A DNA stretch of 64,000 nt from an uncultured Muribaculaceae bacterium (GTDB lineage Bacteria; Bacteroidota; Bacteroidia; Bacteroidales; Muribaculaceae): positions 1 through 64,000 of the forward strand of contig CAKTFH010000009.1 of NCBI GenBank assembly GCA_934555895.1. The letters are read 5' to 3'. Positions 44,298 through 52,831 of this stretch are shown here, piece after piece. The translations under genes were made by a program, and so were the position numbers. The notes under the pieces are model-generated. The model did not search any database and was not told where the DNA came from. It saw only the letters and a list, made by a program, of their open reading frames with translations. Every line of letters starts with the position of its first letter. Positions within the stretch are counted from its first letter, which is position 1.

Positions 44298-45053
44298 TCA
44301 ACCATAAAGGAGGAAGATAGTGGGGGTCTTGGCATAGTCGTAGGTAGCCTTTCCCCACTGGCGGAGAGGGCGGGTAATGATGCTTTCGCGGCTTCCGGTT
44401 ATGTCGGACGCCACGCAGAGCAGCAGGTCGCCGGGGAGAGTTGATACGAGCTCCTCTATCAGCCGGTTGTTGCGGTAAGGCGTCTCGATGAAAATCTGCG
44501 TCTGCCTTTCATGGCGGATGCGGTTCACCATCTCGCGCAACTTGGCCGTGCGCTTCGAGGTCTCGATAGGCAGATAGCCGGCGAAAGCGAAGCTCTGCCC
44601 GTTGAATCCCGAGCCCATCAGCGCCAGCAGAATGCTCGACGGACCCACCAGAGGCACCACCCTGAGACCGCGGCGCTGGGCCACAGCCACGGCATCGGCA
44701 CCGGGGTCGGCCACGGCCGGGCAGCCGGCTTCGGAAATCACGCCCATCGGTTTGCCGGCCTCAAGAGGAGCGAGCATAGCGGCCACATCCTCAGGGCGAG
44801 TATGCTCGTCGAGCACGGAAAACTGCATCTCATTCACATCAATCGAGGCGTCGACACGCTTGATGAACCGTCGCGCCGACCTCACGTTCTCCACAATAAA
44901 ATGCCGTATGCCTCTGAGCAGCTCGGCATTGACCGAAGGGAGCACAGACGCCGGCTTCGAGCTGTCGCTCAAAGGCACCGGAAACAGATACAATGCCGCC
45001 TGCGGCGCAGATGCGTCGCCGCCCGATTCGGCCAGATGCTTCTCTTCATTCAT
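44298..45053 (-). CDS. RsmI-like SAM-dependent methyltransferase
   Basis: A 251-residue tetrapyrrole-methylase-fold protein with LYLFPVPLSDS at the N-terminus, ISEAGCPAVADPG, VGPSSILLALMGSGFNGQ and FIETPYRNN, as in RsmI (2'-O-methylation of C1402 in 16S rRNA) and its shorter paralogues in Bacteroidetes. I chose the ATG at 45053 (MNEEKH) because a consensus promoter (45090-45059) lies inside the longer frame. That leaves almost no leader, so the mRNA may be leaderless. The target is inferred from fold. Confidence 0.8.
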   Translation of the reverse strand: MNEEKHLAESGGDASAPQAALYLFPVPLSDSSKPASVLPSVNAELLRGIRHFIVENVRSARRFIKRVDASIDVNEMQFSVLDEHTRPEDVAAMLAPLEAGKPMGVISEAGCPAVADPGADAVAVAQRRGLRVVPLVGPSSILLALMGSGFNGQSFAFAGYLPIETSKRTAKLREMVNRIRHERQTQIFIETPYRNNRLIEELVSTLPGDLLLCVASDITGSRESIITRPLRQWGKATYDYAKTPTIFLLYG

Positions 45054-45058
45054 ACCCA

Positions 45059-45090
45059 CAAAATTACACATTTCCCTCCATATCCCCAAA
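45059..45090 (-). promoter_or_regulatory. Promoter immediately before the RsmI-like start
   Basis: Minus-strand TTTG (45090-45087), 20 bp, TAATTTTG (45066-45059). Transcription would begin within a few bases of the ATG at 45053. Confidence 0.65.
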
Positions 45091-45170
45091 ATCTTCACCT
45101 CATCTCACCTTTCCGTTTACCCAATTTTACCTCAAATTTGCGTGTCGGGGCGAGATTTGCGCGCTTAAAA

Positions 45171-45201
45171 TTTGCAGTTTCAAAAATTGTGCTTACCTTT
45201 G
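45171..45201 (+). promoter_or_regulatory. Promoter of tRNA-Cys
   Basis: TTTG (45171-45174), 19 bp, TACCTTTG (45194-45201), then 16 bp to the tRNA. Exact Bacteroidetes consensus. Confidence 0.8.
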
Positions 45202-45217
45202 TGGCACCAAAACCGAT

Positions 45218-45288
45218 GGTACCATGGCCGAGTGGTTAGGTAACGGTCTGCAAAACCGTCTACAGCAGTTCGATTCTGCTTGGTACCT
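45218..45288 (+). tRNA. tRNA-Cys (GCA anticodon)
   Basis: Acceptor GGTACCA/TGGTACC, D arm from GCC to GGT region, anticodon stem ACGGT/ACCGT with loop CTGCAAA (anticodon GCA), and T arm AGCAG-TTCGATT-CTGCT. CCA is not encoded. It has its own consensus promoter and a hairpin terminator 10 bp downstream. Confidence 0.92.
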
Positions 45289-45297
45289 CTTTCAATC

Positions 45298-45330
45298 AAA
45301 TCCTGCACCTTCACCGGCAGCAGGATTTTT
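45298..45330 (+). terminator. Terminator after tRNA-Cys
   Basis: AAATCCTG (45298-45305) pairs with CAGGATTT (45321-45328) around a 15-nt loop that itself contains a G/C clamp, followed by a T-run. It ends 42 bp before the nitroreductase gene, so that gene needs read-through or its own start. Confidence 0.75.
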
Positions 45331-45371
45331 TCGTTTCAAACCATTCCCCCGCACTTTCTGTTGTAGATAGT

Positions 45372-46019
45372 ATGAACAAGAATCTCAAAGCCCTTTTAAT
45401 CACACTGACCATGACAATCTCTTCTACAGGCGCCTATGCGCAGGACGGCGTCATAAAATTGCCCAGACCCGACACCTCACGCGGACTTCCCGTGATGGAA
45501 GCGCTGCAGCACCGCCACTCCGAACGCGAATTCGCCGACAGAATGCTCACCGAAGCTGACCTCTCCGACCTTCTCTGGGCCACCAACGGCGTGAACCGTC
45601 CCGACGGCCGCCGTACAGCCGCCACAGCCCTCAACAAGGGCGATGTGGATGTGTATGTAATCACCGCCGAAGGCGCATATTTCTACAACCCATCGGAACA
45701 TCAGCTCGAGCAGGTGGCCAAAGGCGACCATCGCGAGCTTATCCGCGGCGGTCAGGAGGATTTCCCGCTGCCTCCCGTCACTGTGGTGATGACCACCACC
45801 CCGACACGTTTCGGCGTAGGCGACAATGAGCAGGCACGCCTCATGGGCGCTGTGGATGTGGGCATCGTATCGCAGAATATCGCCCTGTTCTGCGCCGGCA
45901 CCGGCCTGGTGACTGTGCCCCGCGCATCGATGAACTCCAACGCCATCAGCACCCTTCTCGGCCTCGACGACGAAACCATAGTGCTGCTCAACAACCCGGT
46001 GGGATATCCCGTGAAATAA
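45372..46019 (+). CDS. Exported nitroreductase-family (SagB/ThcOx-like) protein
   Basis: A 215-residue flavin reductase-fold protein with a signal peptide cleaved after AYAQ (residue ~24), so periplasmic. RHSEREFADRMLTEADLSDLLWATNGVNR is the FMN-binding start of the SagB/ThcOx-type nitroreductase family, and GAVDVGIVSQNIALFCAGTG the FMN/dimer helix. The substrate is unknown. Its stop converges with the rhamnosidase gene across 8 bp, with no room for a separate terminator. Confidence 0.82.
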   Translation: MNKNLKALLITLTMTISSTGAYAQDGVIKLPRPDTSRGLPVMEALQHRHSEREFADRMLTEADLSDLLWATNGVNRPDGRRTAATALNKGDVDVYVITAEGAYFYNPSEHQLEQVAKGDHRELIRGGQEDFPLPPVTVVMTTTPTRFGVGDNEQARLMGAVDVGIVSQNIALFCAGTGLVTVPRASMNSNAISTLLGLDDETIVLLNNPVGYPVK

Positions 46020-46027
46020 GCAAGAGA

Positions 46028-47797
46028 CTATTTCACGGCGCCGGAATTACGGTTGATGACCTTTATGCCCTCCGGTGCCTTGACAGTCGCCACATCGTTG
46101 CCGGCGGCATCTTTTTTCACGCTTATCTCCACTGCGCCCTTGGGCGTGGGGAATGTACCTTTAGCCCACTCGAGTTTACCCAGATTTGGCGCCACCTCTA
46201 TTACCGAACATCCGGGTTCAAGCGGACGCACGCCAAGTAGATGTCGTGTCATCCAAGATGTAGGACCTGAGGCCCAGCCGTGACACAGGCTCAGTCGCAG
46301 CCCTTTATAACAGTAGTCGCCTCCGTCGGCATGAATATCATGTTTTCCCGCAGGCACCATCCTGTCGATGGGAGCGGCATTTTTCACATCATTATAGTCG
46401 AGGTCCTCCCAGAATGTAGTGCCTCCGAGGTCGAGCATGGCGCCCCAGTAGTCGGAAATCAGTTTCTGCGTATCGTCGGAGTGACCGGCTTTGGCAAGAG
46501 CCTCTATCATGTAATATCCATAGAATGTAGAGAAACCATCGGCACCGCCCCGCAGAATCACAGCCACATCTTTGTCGACATCAGTCGACTGCCCTGAAAG
46601 GATGGCCAGCGCCGCAGCCTGTTTGTTACCGCCGCTGTCAATATGAAATTTACGCAGCCTTTCCAGCAGTCTGTTTGCATCCGACACAAGCTCTTTATCA
46701 TCCAGCTTACGCCCTATTTCCGCAGCCGAAGCTACAGCCATAATAGTAAGCGACTGCAGTCCGGAATGTATGGCTTTCTGATTTTCGCTCGTGGGCCAGT
46801 CAAGGAAACGTTTTCCGTCGAGATGCTCTTCTCCCGATTCGCTCACACATCCGGCAATCTGCTTAAGCAAACCCCGGGTGTATGGCAACTGCTCAGCAAG
46901 ATAAGCCATGTCGCCGGTGTAGTCGTTATAATCGTTCTGGATAATCAACCACCACAGTGAATAGGCACTCATCGAGTTGATCCATCCGGGCAGCGGGGTA
47001 TCGTTTCTGGCGAAGTCGAGCGAGCGTTTAGCCACATCCACATCGCCCCACACATTGCCTATGGTCATAATCTCAGGATGCATGTCGCCGAGCCACACAA
47101 GGCGATCGCGTTTTATGCCATCCCATACGTAATCCTGCATATTCAGTTTCACGGTGTATGCCCCGGTGTTCCATATGTCGGTCAGGCGGCTGTCGCTGCA
47201 GGCGAATGAACCGACATCCTCCATGTCGCGCAAAAACGAACGCGCTTCGATGTGAAGCAGGGGCAACTCGTCGTTTTCATCAACGAAATCCACGCGCACA
47301 AACCTGAAACCGGTCTTACTGCTCTCCGCCGACCCCAGCCATGGCAAAGAAAGCACATAGTCGCGCATTGAGTGCTCGTTGGTCGGATTCTGCGGATTGG
47401 AGAGGATATCAGTGTCGCTCATAGCTTCCGTCACCGATTCACCCATGCACACTCTCACATGCTTGGGCTTGTTCGATGCAGCCATTCCGGTGTAGATTTT
47501 CACCGAGCCGTATATCTCCTTCCCGAAATCGAGGAGCAACGATGGTTTGTGTCCGTCGGCCGAGCGTAGCACCATGCACGAGGCTGAATTGTTAACACTG
47601 ACCTGCCCGGGGAAATCAGAAAATAGTTTTTCGGGCGACTTTACATACACACCAGTCGTGTCCGAAATCCACACTATGGCTTGAGGCTGTACCACAGTCT
47701 CAACAATTTTTGTTTCTTTAGCACTTGTTTCCTGGCATACCGCCCACAAAAGCATAACGGGCAGGAGAGAGAACTTCTTAAGGTTAATTCTTGTCAT
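46028..47797 (-). CDS. GH78-like alpha-L-rhamnosidase, secreted
   Basis: A 589-residue exported protein with a signal peptide (residues 1-25, ending TSA). The catalytic (alpha/alpha)6 barrel has VWDGIKRDRLVWLGDMHPE, holding the general acid Glu and sugar-binding Asp of GH78, WLIIQNDYNDYTGD and the later WEDLDYNDV. It is shorter than classical GH78 enzymes (~900), lacking several accessory beta domains. It is divergent from the rhamnose catabolism genes, so it likely liberates rhamnose from polysaccharide. A palindrome lies 29 bp upstream. Confidence 0.85.
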   Translation of the reverse strand: MTRINLKKFSLLPVMLLWAVCQETSAKETKIVETVVQPQAIVWISDTTGVYVKSPEKLFSDFPGQVSVNNSASCMVLRSADGHKPSLLLDFGKEIYGSVKIYTGMAASNKPKHVRVCMGESVTEAMSDTDILSNPQNPTNEHSMRDYVLSLPWLGSAESSKTGFRFVRVDFVDENDELPLLHIEARSFLRDMEDVGSFACSDSRLTDIWNTGAYTVKLNMQDYVWDGIKRDRLVWLGDMHPEIMTIGNVWGDVDVAKRSLDFARNDTPLPGWINSMSAYSLWWLIIQNDYNDYTGDMAYLAEQLPYTRGLLKQIAGCVSESGEEHLDGKRFLDWPTSENQKAIHSGLQSLTIMAVASAAEIGRKLDDKELVSDANRLLERLRKFHIDSGGNKQAAALAILSGQSTDVDKDVAVILRGGADGFSTFYGYYMIEALAKAGHSDDTQKLISDYWGAMLDLGGTTFWEDLDYNDVKNAAPIDRMVPAGKHDIHADGGDYCYKGLRLSLCHGWASGPTSWMTRHLLGVRPLEPGCSVIEVAPNLGKLEWAKGTFPTPKGAVEISVKKDAAGNDVATVKAPEGIKVINRNSGAVK

Positions 47798-47825
47798 ACG
47801 GTTTTCAGAGCACTTTTTTTCTTTC

Positions 47826-47846
47826 TGTAAAATTAGTAATTTTACA
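47826..47846. promoter_or_regulatory. Perfect palindrome in the rhamnose divergent region
   Basis: TGTAAAATTA-G-TAATTTTACA, two perfect 10-bp arms about a single base, 29 bp upstream of the rhamnosidase ATG and 140 bp ahead of rhaB. Likely a protein-binding site or a symmetric -7-like element (TAATTTTA on both strands). The remaining gap to 47985 contains GTCAG-AAGAA-CTGAC (47949-47963) and no other gene. Confidence 0.5.
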
Positions 47847-47985
47847 CCGAATCTACTGAAGTGATTTCAACATTTTCTCAGAGATGCGCACACGGCGTGT
47901 CTGTAGCACAGGATAAATGCTGAAAACAAAAGAAAAGCTATCTCAGAAGTCAGAAGAACTGACACTTTCAAAACCATAGTACCTT

Positions 47986-49386
47986 ATGTCTACATACCAT
48001 CTTGCCATAGACCTCGGCGCCACAAGCGGGCGCAGTATCATCGCGACATTCGACGGCGATAAAATCGACATGGAGGAGCTCACACGCTTCCGCAACCCCA
48101 TGCTCCCCATCGCCGACCATCTGTTCTGGAACCTACCGGGACTGTTCGACGCCATTCTCATAGCTCTGCGCGAAGTAAAAAAGCGCGGCATCGAGCTCTC
48201 ATCGATAGGCATCGACACCTGGGGATGCGATGTGGCTTATTTCAATGCCGACGGCACCATTGCGGGACTGCCCTACTGCTACCGAGACCCTCATACCGAC
48301 GAAGCTCCGGATAAATTCTTCAAACGGATGTCCGCATCGGAACTGTATGGCCGCACCGGCATACAGTTCATGAATTTCAACACCGTCTTCCAGCTCGATG
48401 TGATCAGGCCGAAAGCCGACCGCATCCTCTTCATACCCGATGCCCTCGCATATATGCTCACCGGCAATGCCGTGTGTGAATATACCGTGGCATCCACCTC
48501 ACAAATGCTCAATCCTGTCACAGGCGACCTGGACGAAGATATCCTCAGCACATTAGGGCTGCAGCGCTGCATGTTCGGCAAGATGGTGAAGCCGGGCACC
48601 GTCATCGGGCGTCTCACTAGACAGATACAGGAAGCCACCGGCCTCGGAGAGGTTCCGGTGATAGCCGTAGCAGGCCACGACACGGCATCAGCCGTCATAG
48701 GCGTGCCGGCCGAAACCACCGACTACGCATACCTGAGCTGCGGCACATGGTCGCTCCTCGGCATTGAGACACCTGCGCCCATCATCACCGATGCGGCGCG
48801 CAGTTACAATTTCACCAACGAAGGCGGCATCGACGGCACCACACGTTTCCTGAAGAACATCTGCGGCCTGTGGCTTTTCGAGCAGGCACGCAAGGAATTC
48901 AAGAATGTCCCCGACGATATAGCGGCGCTCGCCGCGCTCTGTCGGGAATCAGACTGTCCGTCGGTTATCGACCCCGACGATCCGTCGTTTGCACATCCTG
49001 ACTCAATGACCCGCGCCATAGCCGACTACTGCGGGCGCACCGGGCAACCGATACCCGAGACACCTGCCGATTACATCAGAGTGATATACCGTAGCCTCGC
49101 CCGTAAATACGGCATAGTACTCGGATGGCTCGGAGAACTGTCACCGGTGAAAATCAAGCAACTCAATGTGATTGGCGGCGGATCCAAAAACAGCCATCTC
49201 ATGCAGATGACAGCCGACGAGCTCGGCATCCCCGTTATCGCCGGACCCGCCGAATCGACCGCACTGGGCAACGCACTTGTGCAATTGCGAGGATGCGGAC
49301 AGGCCGCCACACTTGCCGAGATGCGCGCCATCGCGCTCCGGTCGGTTGAAACCAAAACCTATCTCCCAAACCAAAAACAATCTTAA
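47986..49386 (+). CDS. rhaB: Rhamnulokinase
   Basis: FGGY-family kinase phosphorylating L-rhamnulose at C1. The 466 residues show the N-terminal nucleotide-fold LAIDLGATSGRSIIATFDG, the substrate region GIDTWGCDVAYF, VAGHDTASAVIGVPA and the second phosphate loop VIGGGSKNSHLMQMTA. Full length. It is the first gene of the rhaB-rhaA-rhaT-rhaD set; the next start is 16 bp after its stop. Confidence 0.95.
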   Translation: MSTYHLAIDLGATSGRSIIATFDGDKIDMEELTRFRNPMLPIADHLFWNLPGLFDAILIALREVKKRGIELSSIGIDTWGCDVAYFNADGTIAGLPYCYRDPHTDEAPDKFFKRMSASELYGRTGIQFMNFNTVFQLDVIRPKADRILFIPDALAYMLTGNAVCEYTVASTSQMLNPVTGDLDEDILSTLGLQRCMFGKMVKPGTVIGRLTRQIQEATGLGEVPVIAVAGHDTASAVIGVPAETTDYAYLSCGTWSLLGIETPAPIITDAARSYNFTNEGGIDGTTRFLKNICGLWLFEQARKEFKNVPDDIAALAALCRESDCPSVIDPDDPSFAHPDSMTRAIADYCGRTGQPIPETPADYIRVIYRSLARKYGIVLGWLGELSPVKIKQLNVIGGGSKNSHLMQMTADELGIPVIAGPAESTALGNALVQLRGCGQAATLAEMRAIALRSVETKTYLPNQKQS

Positions 49387-49402
49387 ACAACAATCAAATA
49401 TC

Positions 49403-50653
49403 ATGAACTCAGAAAAAATCACCAGGGCTTATGAAATAGCCCGCGAACAGTATGCCGCACTTGGAGTAGACACCGAAAAAGCTCTTGACACACTTCAGAA
49501 AGTGCAGATTTCGCTCCACTGCTGGCAGACCGACGATGTCACCGGTTTTGAAAACAACTCATCGCTCACAGGCGGCATTCAGGCCACCGGCAACTATCCC
49601 GGCAAAGCCCGCAATATCGACGAAGTACGTTCCGACCTGCTTAAAGTGTGCTCACTCCTTCCGGGACAGCACCGTGTGAACCTCCACGAAATCTATGGAG
49701 AGTTCGGCGGCACACCCGTAGACCGCGACAAAGTGGAAATAAAGCATTTCCAGGGATGGATCGATTGGGCCAAAGCCAACGGACTGAAGCTCGACTTCAA
49801 TTCCACATCATTCTCGCACCCCAAATCGGGCGACCTCTCCCTTTCAAACCCCGACGAATCAATACGCTCGTTCTGGATTGAGCACACCCGCCGCTGCCGC
49901 CGCATCGCCGACGAAATGGGCCGTCAGCTCAACGACACATGTATGATGAACCTTTGGGTACACGACGGTCAGAAGGAATTTACAGTCAACCGCATGTACT
50001 ATCGTCAGCTACTCAAACAGTCGCTCGACACAATTTTCGAAGAGAAACTCACACATATGCGCGATTGCATGGAGTCGAAAGTCTTCGGCATCGGCCTGGA
50101 GGCATACACCGTAGGAAGCAATGATTTCTATCTCGCCTACTGCGCGCAGAACGGCAAAGTGGTGACTCTCGACACAGGCCACTTCCATCCCACTGAAATC
50201 GTAGGCGACAAAGTAAGCTCCGTGCTCCTGTTCTGCCCCGAAATCATGCTGCATGTGAGCCGTCCGATGCGCTGGGATTCGGACCATGTGACACTTATGG
50301 ACGAGTCGACCCTCGAGCTATGCATGGAGATAGTGCGCTGCAACGCCCTCGACCGGGTGCACATCGGTCTCGATTACTTCGATGCCTCCATCAACCGCAT
50401 CGGCGCTTACGTAATCGGCGCACGTGCCACCCAGAAATCGGTGCTCCGCGGACTGCTCGAGCCTGTGAAGATGCTCAGCGACCTGGAAATCAGCGGCCGC
50501 GGCTTCCAGAAGCTCGCCATTCTCGAGGAAGGCAAGGCTCTCCCCTTCGGCGCCGTATGGGATATGTTCTGTCTTCGCAACAATGTTCCGGCAGGCCTCG
50601 ACTTCATCCCCGAAATAGAGAAATACGAAAACGAGGTGACCTCAAAACGATAA
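49403..50653 (+). CDS. rhaA: L-Rhamnose isomerase
   Basis: Metal-dependent isomerase of L-rhamnose to L-rhamnulose. The start chosen is the ATG at 49403 (MNSEKITRAYEIA); the frame is open further but overlaps rhaB. 416 residues: VQISLHCWQTDDVTGFEN at the N-terminus, the metal-binding Glu/Asp/His region (GLDYFDASINRIGA; DTGHFHPTE), and AILEEGKALPFGAVWD near the C-terminus. These are the RhaA family's own motifs. Confidence 0.95.
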   Translation: MNSEKITRAYEIAREQYAALGVDTEKALDTLQKVQISLHCWQTDDVTGFENNSSLTGGIQATGNYPGKARNIDEVRSDLLKVCSLLPGQHRVNLHEIYGEFGGTPVDRDKVEIKHFQGWIDWAKANGLKLDFNSTSFSHPKSGDLSLSNPDESIRSFWIEHTRRCRRIADEMGRQLNDTCMMNLWVHDGQKEFTVNRMYYRQLLKQSLDTIFEEKLTHMRDCMESKVFGIGLEAYTVGSNDFYLAYCAQNGKVVTLDTGHFHPTEIVGDKVSSVLLFCPEIMLHVSRPMRWDSDHVTLMDESTLELCMEIVRCNALDRVHIGLDYFDASINRIGAYVIGARATQKSVLRGLLEPVKMLSDLEISGRGFQKLAILEEGKALPFGAVWDMFCLRNNVPAGLDFIPEIEKYENEVTSKR

Positions 50654-50660
50654 GCTGCCG

Positions 50661-51668
50661 ATGATACTCCTCGGTCTTCTGATTATAGCGATAGGCGCAT
50701 TCTGCCAGTCAAGCTGTTATGTACCCATCAACAAGATAAAATCCTGGAGCTGGGAGACATACTGGATTGTCCAGGGGCTCTTCGCATGGATTGTGCTTCC
50801 GCTGGCAGGAGCGCTGCTGGCCATACCACACGGCGAGACGCTCACCGCTCTGTTCGCGGCACACACCGGGAGCGCCCTGCGCACCGTGTTCTTCGGCGTG
50901 CTGTGGGGCATCGGAGGCCTCACCTTCGGCCTGTCGATGCGCTATCTCGGCGTGGCCCTCGGGCAATCGATTTCACTTGGCACCTGCGCCGCGCTCGGCA
51001 CCATACTCGGGCCCGTGTTCACCGGTCAGGCATCAAGCATCACCTCAGCGGTAATCTGGGGCGTGGTTGTGACTCTTGCCGGCATCACCGTAATCGGCAT
51101 CGCCGGCAACATGAAGGCGCGCACTCTCGCCGGAAAAGGCGGCACCGACACCGCCGTCAAGGATTTCAACTTCACCAAAGGCATCACCGTGGCGCTGTTC
51201 GCCGGACTGATGAGCGCATGTTTCAATATCGGGCTCTATCAGGGCGCCGACATAAGTTTCGAGGGCACCGACCCTCTCTACGCATCGCTTCCGGCCACAT
51301 TTCTCGTAACCCTCGGAGGCTTTCTGAGCAACGCAGTCTACTGTTTCGCCGAAAACACCAGAAACCACACCTGGAGCGACTATGCGAAAGGATCGGTATG
51401 GGCCAACAATCTGATGTTCTGTCTGCTGGCAGGCGCACTGTGGTACAGTCAGTTCTTCGGACTCGCCATAGGAAAAGGCTTCCTCACCGACTCGCCCGCC
51501 CTCCAGACATTCGCCTTCTGCATACTTATGGCGCTAAATGTGGTGTTCTCGAACTTCTGGGGCATCGTGCTACATGAATGGAAGGGCTGCAACCGGAGCA
51601 CAATAGCGGTGCTGGTCAGCGGCCTTGTCATACTGATTGTTTCATCTTTCATACCTCAAATCATCTAA
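50661..51668 (+). CDS. rhaT: L-Rhamnose/proton symporter
   Basis: A 335-residue inner-membrane transporter of about ten helices, in the RhaT family of the drug/metabolite superfamily. LSMRYLGVALGQSISLGTCAALGT and FWGIVLHEWKGCNRST are typical. It imports L-rhamnose with H+. It lies 7 bp after rhaA and 5 bp before rhaD, so all are one transcript. Its presence with rhaBAD makes rhamnose rather than fucose the clear substrate. Confidence 0.93.
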   Translation: MILLGLLIIAIGAFCQSSCYVPINKIKSWSWETYWIVQGLFAWIVLPLAGALLAIPHGETLTALFAAHTGSALRTVFFGVLWGIGGLTFGLSMRYLGVALGQSISLGTCAALGTILGPVFTGQASSITSAVIWGVVVTLAGITVIGIAGNMKARTLAGKGGTDTAVKDFNFTKGITVALFAGLMSACFNIGLYQGADISFEGTDPLYASLPATFLVTLGGFLSNAVYCFAENTRNHTWSDYAKGSVWANNLMFCLLAGALWYSQFFGLAIGKGFLTDSPALQTFAFCILMALNVVFSNFWGIVLHEWKGCNRSTIAVLVSGLVILIVSSFIPQII

Positions 51669-51673
51669 AAATC

Positions 51674-52480
51674 ATGTCGATACTTGACAACAACCCCCAG
51701 TTGGCCAAACAGGTGGAGGCCGTGGCTGAAACAGCCTCCTACCTGTGGCAGAAAGGCTGGGCCGAGCGCAACGGAGGCAATATCACCATCAATGTCACCG
51801 AATATATGCCCGATGCGGCACGCACGATGCCTGCCATATCGCCTGCCGCGCCCATCGGGCTTACGTTGCCCAACCTGAAAGGATGCTTTTTCTTCTGTAA
51901 GGGAACAAACAAACGCATGCGCGACCTCGCACGCAAGCCTATGGAGAACAGTTCCATAATACGCATCACCGATGACTGCGCACATTACGAAATCATAGCC
52001 GACAACCCCGTGAAGCCCACATCGGAACTGCCGTCGCACCTTGCCGTACACAATTATCTTATCGGCAAAGGTTCTGACTATAAGGCGTCGCTCCACACAC
52101 ATCCCATAGAACTGGTAGCCATGTCGCACTGCAAGAAATTCCTTGAGAAAGATGTGGCATCGCGCCTGCTGTGGTCGATGATTCCCGAGACAAAGGCTTT
52201 CTGTCCACGGGGGCTCGGGGTGATTCCATACCAGTTGCCCGGCTCGAACCGTCTGGCCGAAGCTACTATCCGTGAACTTGGCGACTACGATGTGACCATG
52301 TGGGAAAAACACGGAGTGTTCGCCGTCGACACCGACATCCTGGCGGCATTCGACCAAGTGGATGTGCTCAATAAATCGGCGCAAATCTACATATGCGCCA
52401 AAAACATGGGCTTCGAGCCCGACGGCATGTCCGACGAACAGATGGCCGAAATGACACGCGCATTCAATCTTCCGAAATAA
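51674..52480 (+). CDS. rhaD: Rhamnulose-1-phosphate aldolase
   Basis: Class II zinc aldolase splitting L-rhamnulose 1-phosphate to DHAP and L-lactaldehyde. The start is the ATG at 51674 (MSILDNN); longer reading would overlap rhaT. 268 residues, with WAERNGGNITINV, the zinc His pair in ASLHTHPIELVAMSH, the catalytic Glu region and MWEKHGVFAVDTD. The aldehyde product needs an oxidoreductase (FucO type) that is not encoded here. Confidence 0.93.
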   Translation: MSILDNNPQLAKQVEAVAETASYLWQKGWAERNGGNITINVTEYMPDAARTMPAISPAAPIGLTLPNLKGCFFFCKGTNKRMRDLARKPMENSSIIRITDDCAHYEIIADNPVKPTSELPSHLAVHNYLIGKGSDYKASLHTHPIELVAMSHCKKFLEKDVASRLLWSMIPETKAFCPRGLGVIPYQLPGSNRLAEATIRELGDYDVTMWEKHGVFAVDTDILAAFDQVDVLNKSAQIYICAKNMGFEPDGMSDEQMAEMTRAFNLPK

Positions 52481-52498
52481 CCGAAACAACAACCATGA

Positions 52499-52642
52499 CA
52501 CACAGCTACGGGTATTGTGACCGTCATTCCCGAATCAGAGGTTAAAGATCACATCTACTATAATATCCAGGGCGTCCGCGTAGCTCGTTCTACCACTCCC
52601 AGTATATATATCATGGATGGTAAAAAGAGTTATGTCCACTAA
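52499..52642 (+). pseudogene. C-terminal remnant of a secreted protein
   Basis: An open frame after TGA at 52496, without a start codon, reads TGIVTVIPESEVKDHIYYNI then QGVRVARSTTPSIYIMDGKK and ends at TAA (52640). Tails of the form YN-QGVRV...GIYI-GKK are the C-terminal domain of many Bacteroidales exported proteins. Only this last piece is left, 18 bp after rhaD. The remaining gap to the GH20 gene (52643-52831) is AT-rich; TATTTTTG (52782-52789) may be a -7 box. Confidence 0.6.
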
Positions 52643-52831
52643 TTATAGTTATTGATTGACTGCAAATTAAATTGAAACGTATGCCGCAGATGCTAATTTG
52701 CGGCATGCATTTCTTTTTATACACAGTCCTGAACCAGACTTTTTATTTGTAATCCGTTAAGATTATCATTACATTTGGACATATTTTTGAACTTGAAAAA
52801 CCATCGAAAAACAAAAACATATTTTGCAATT

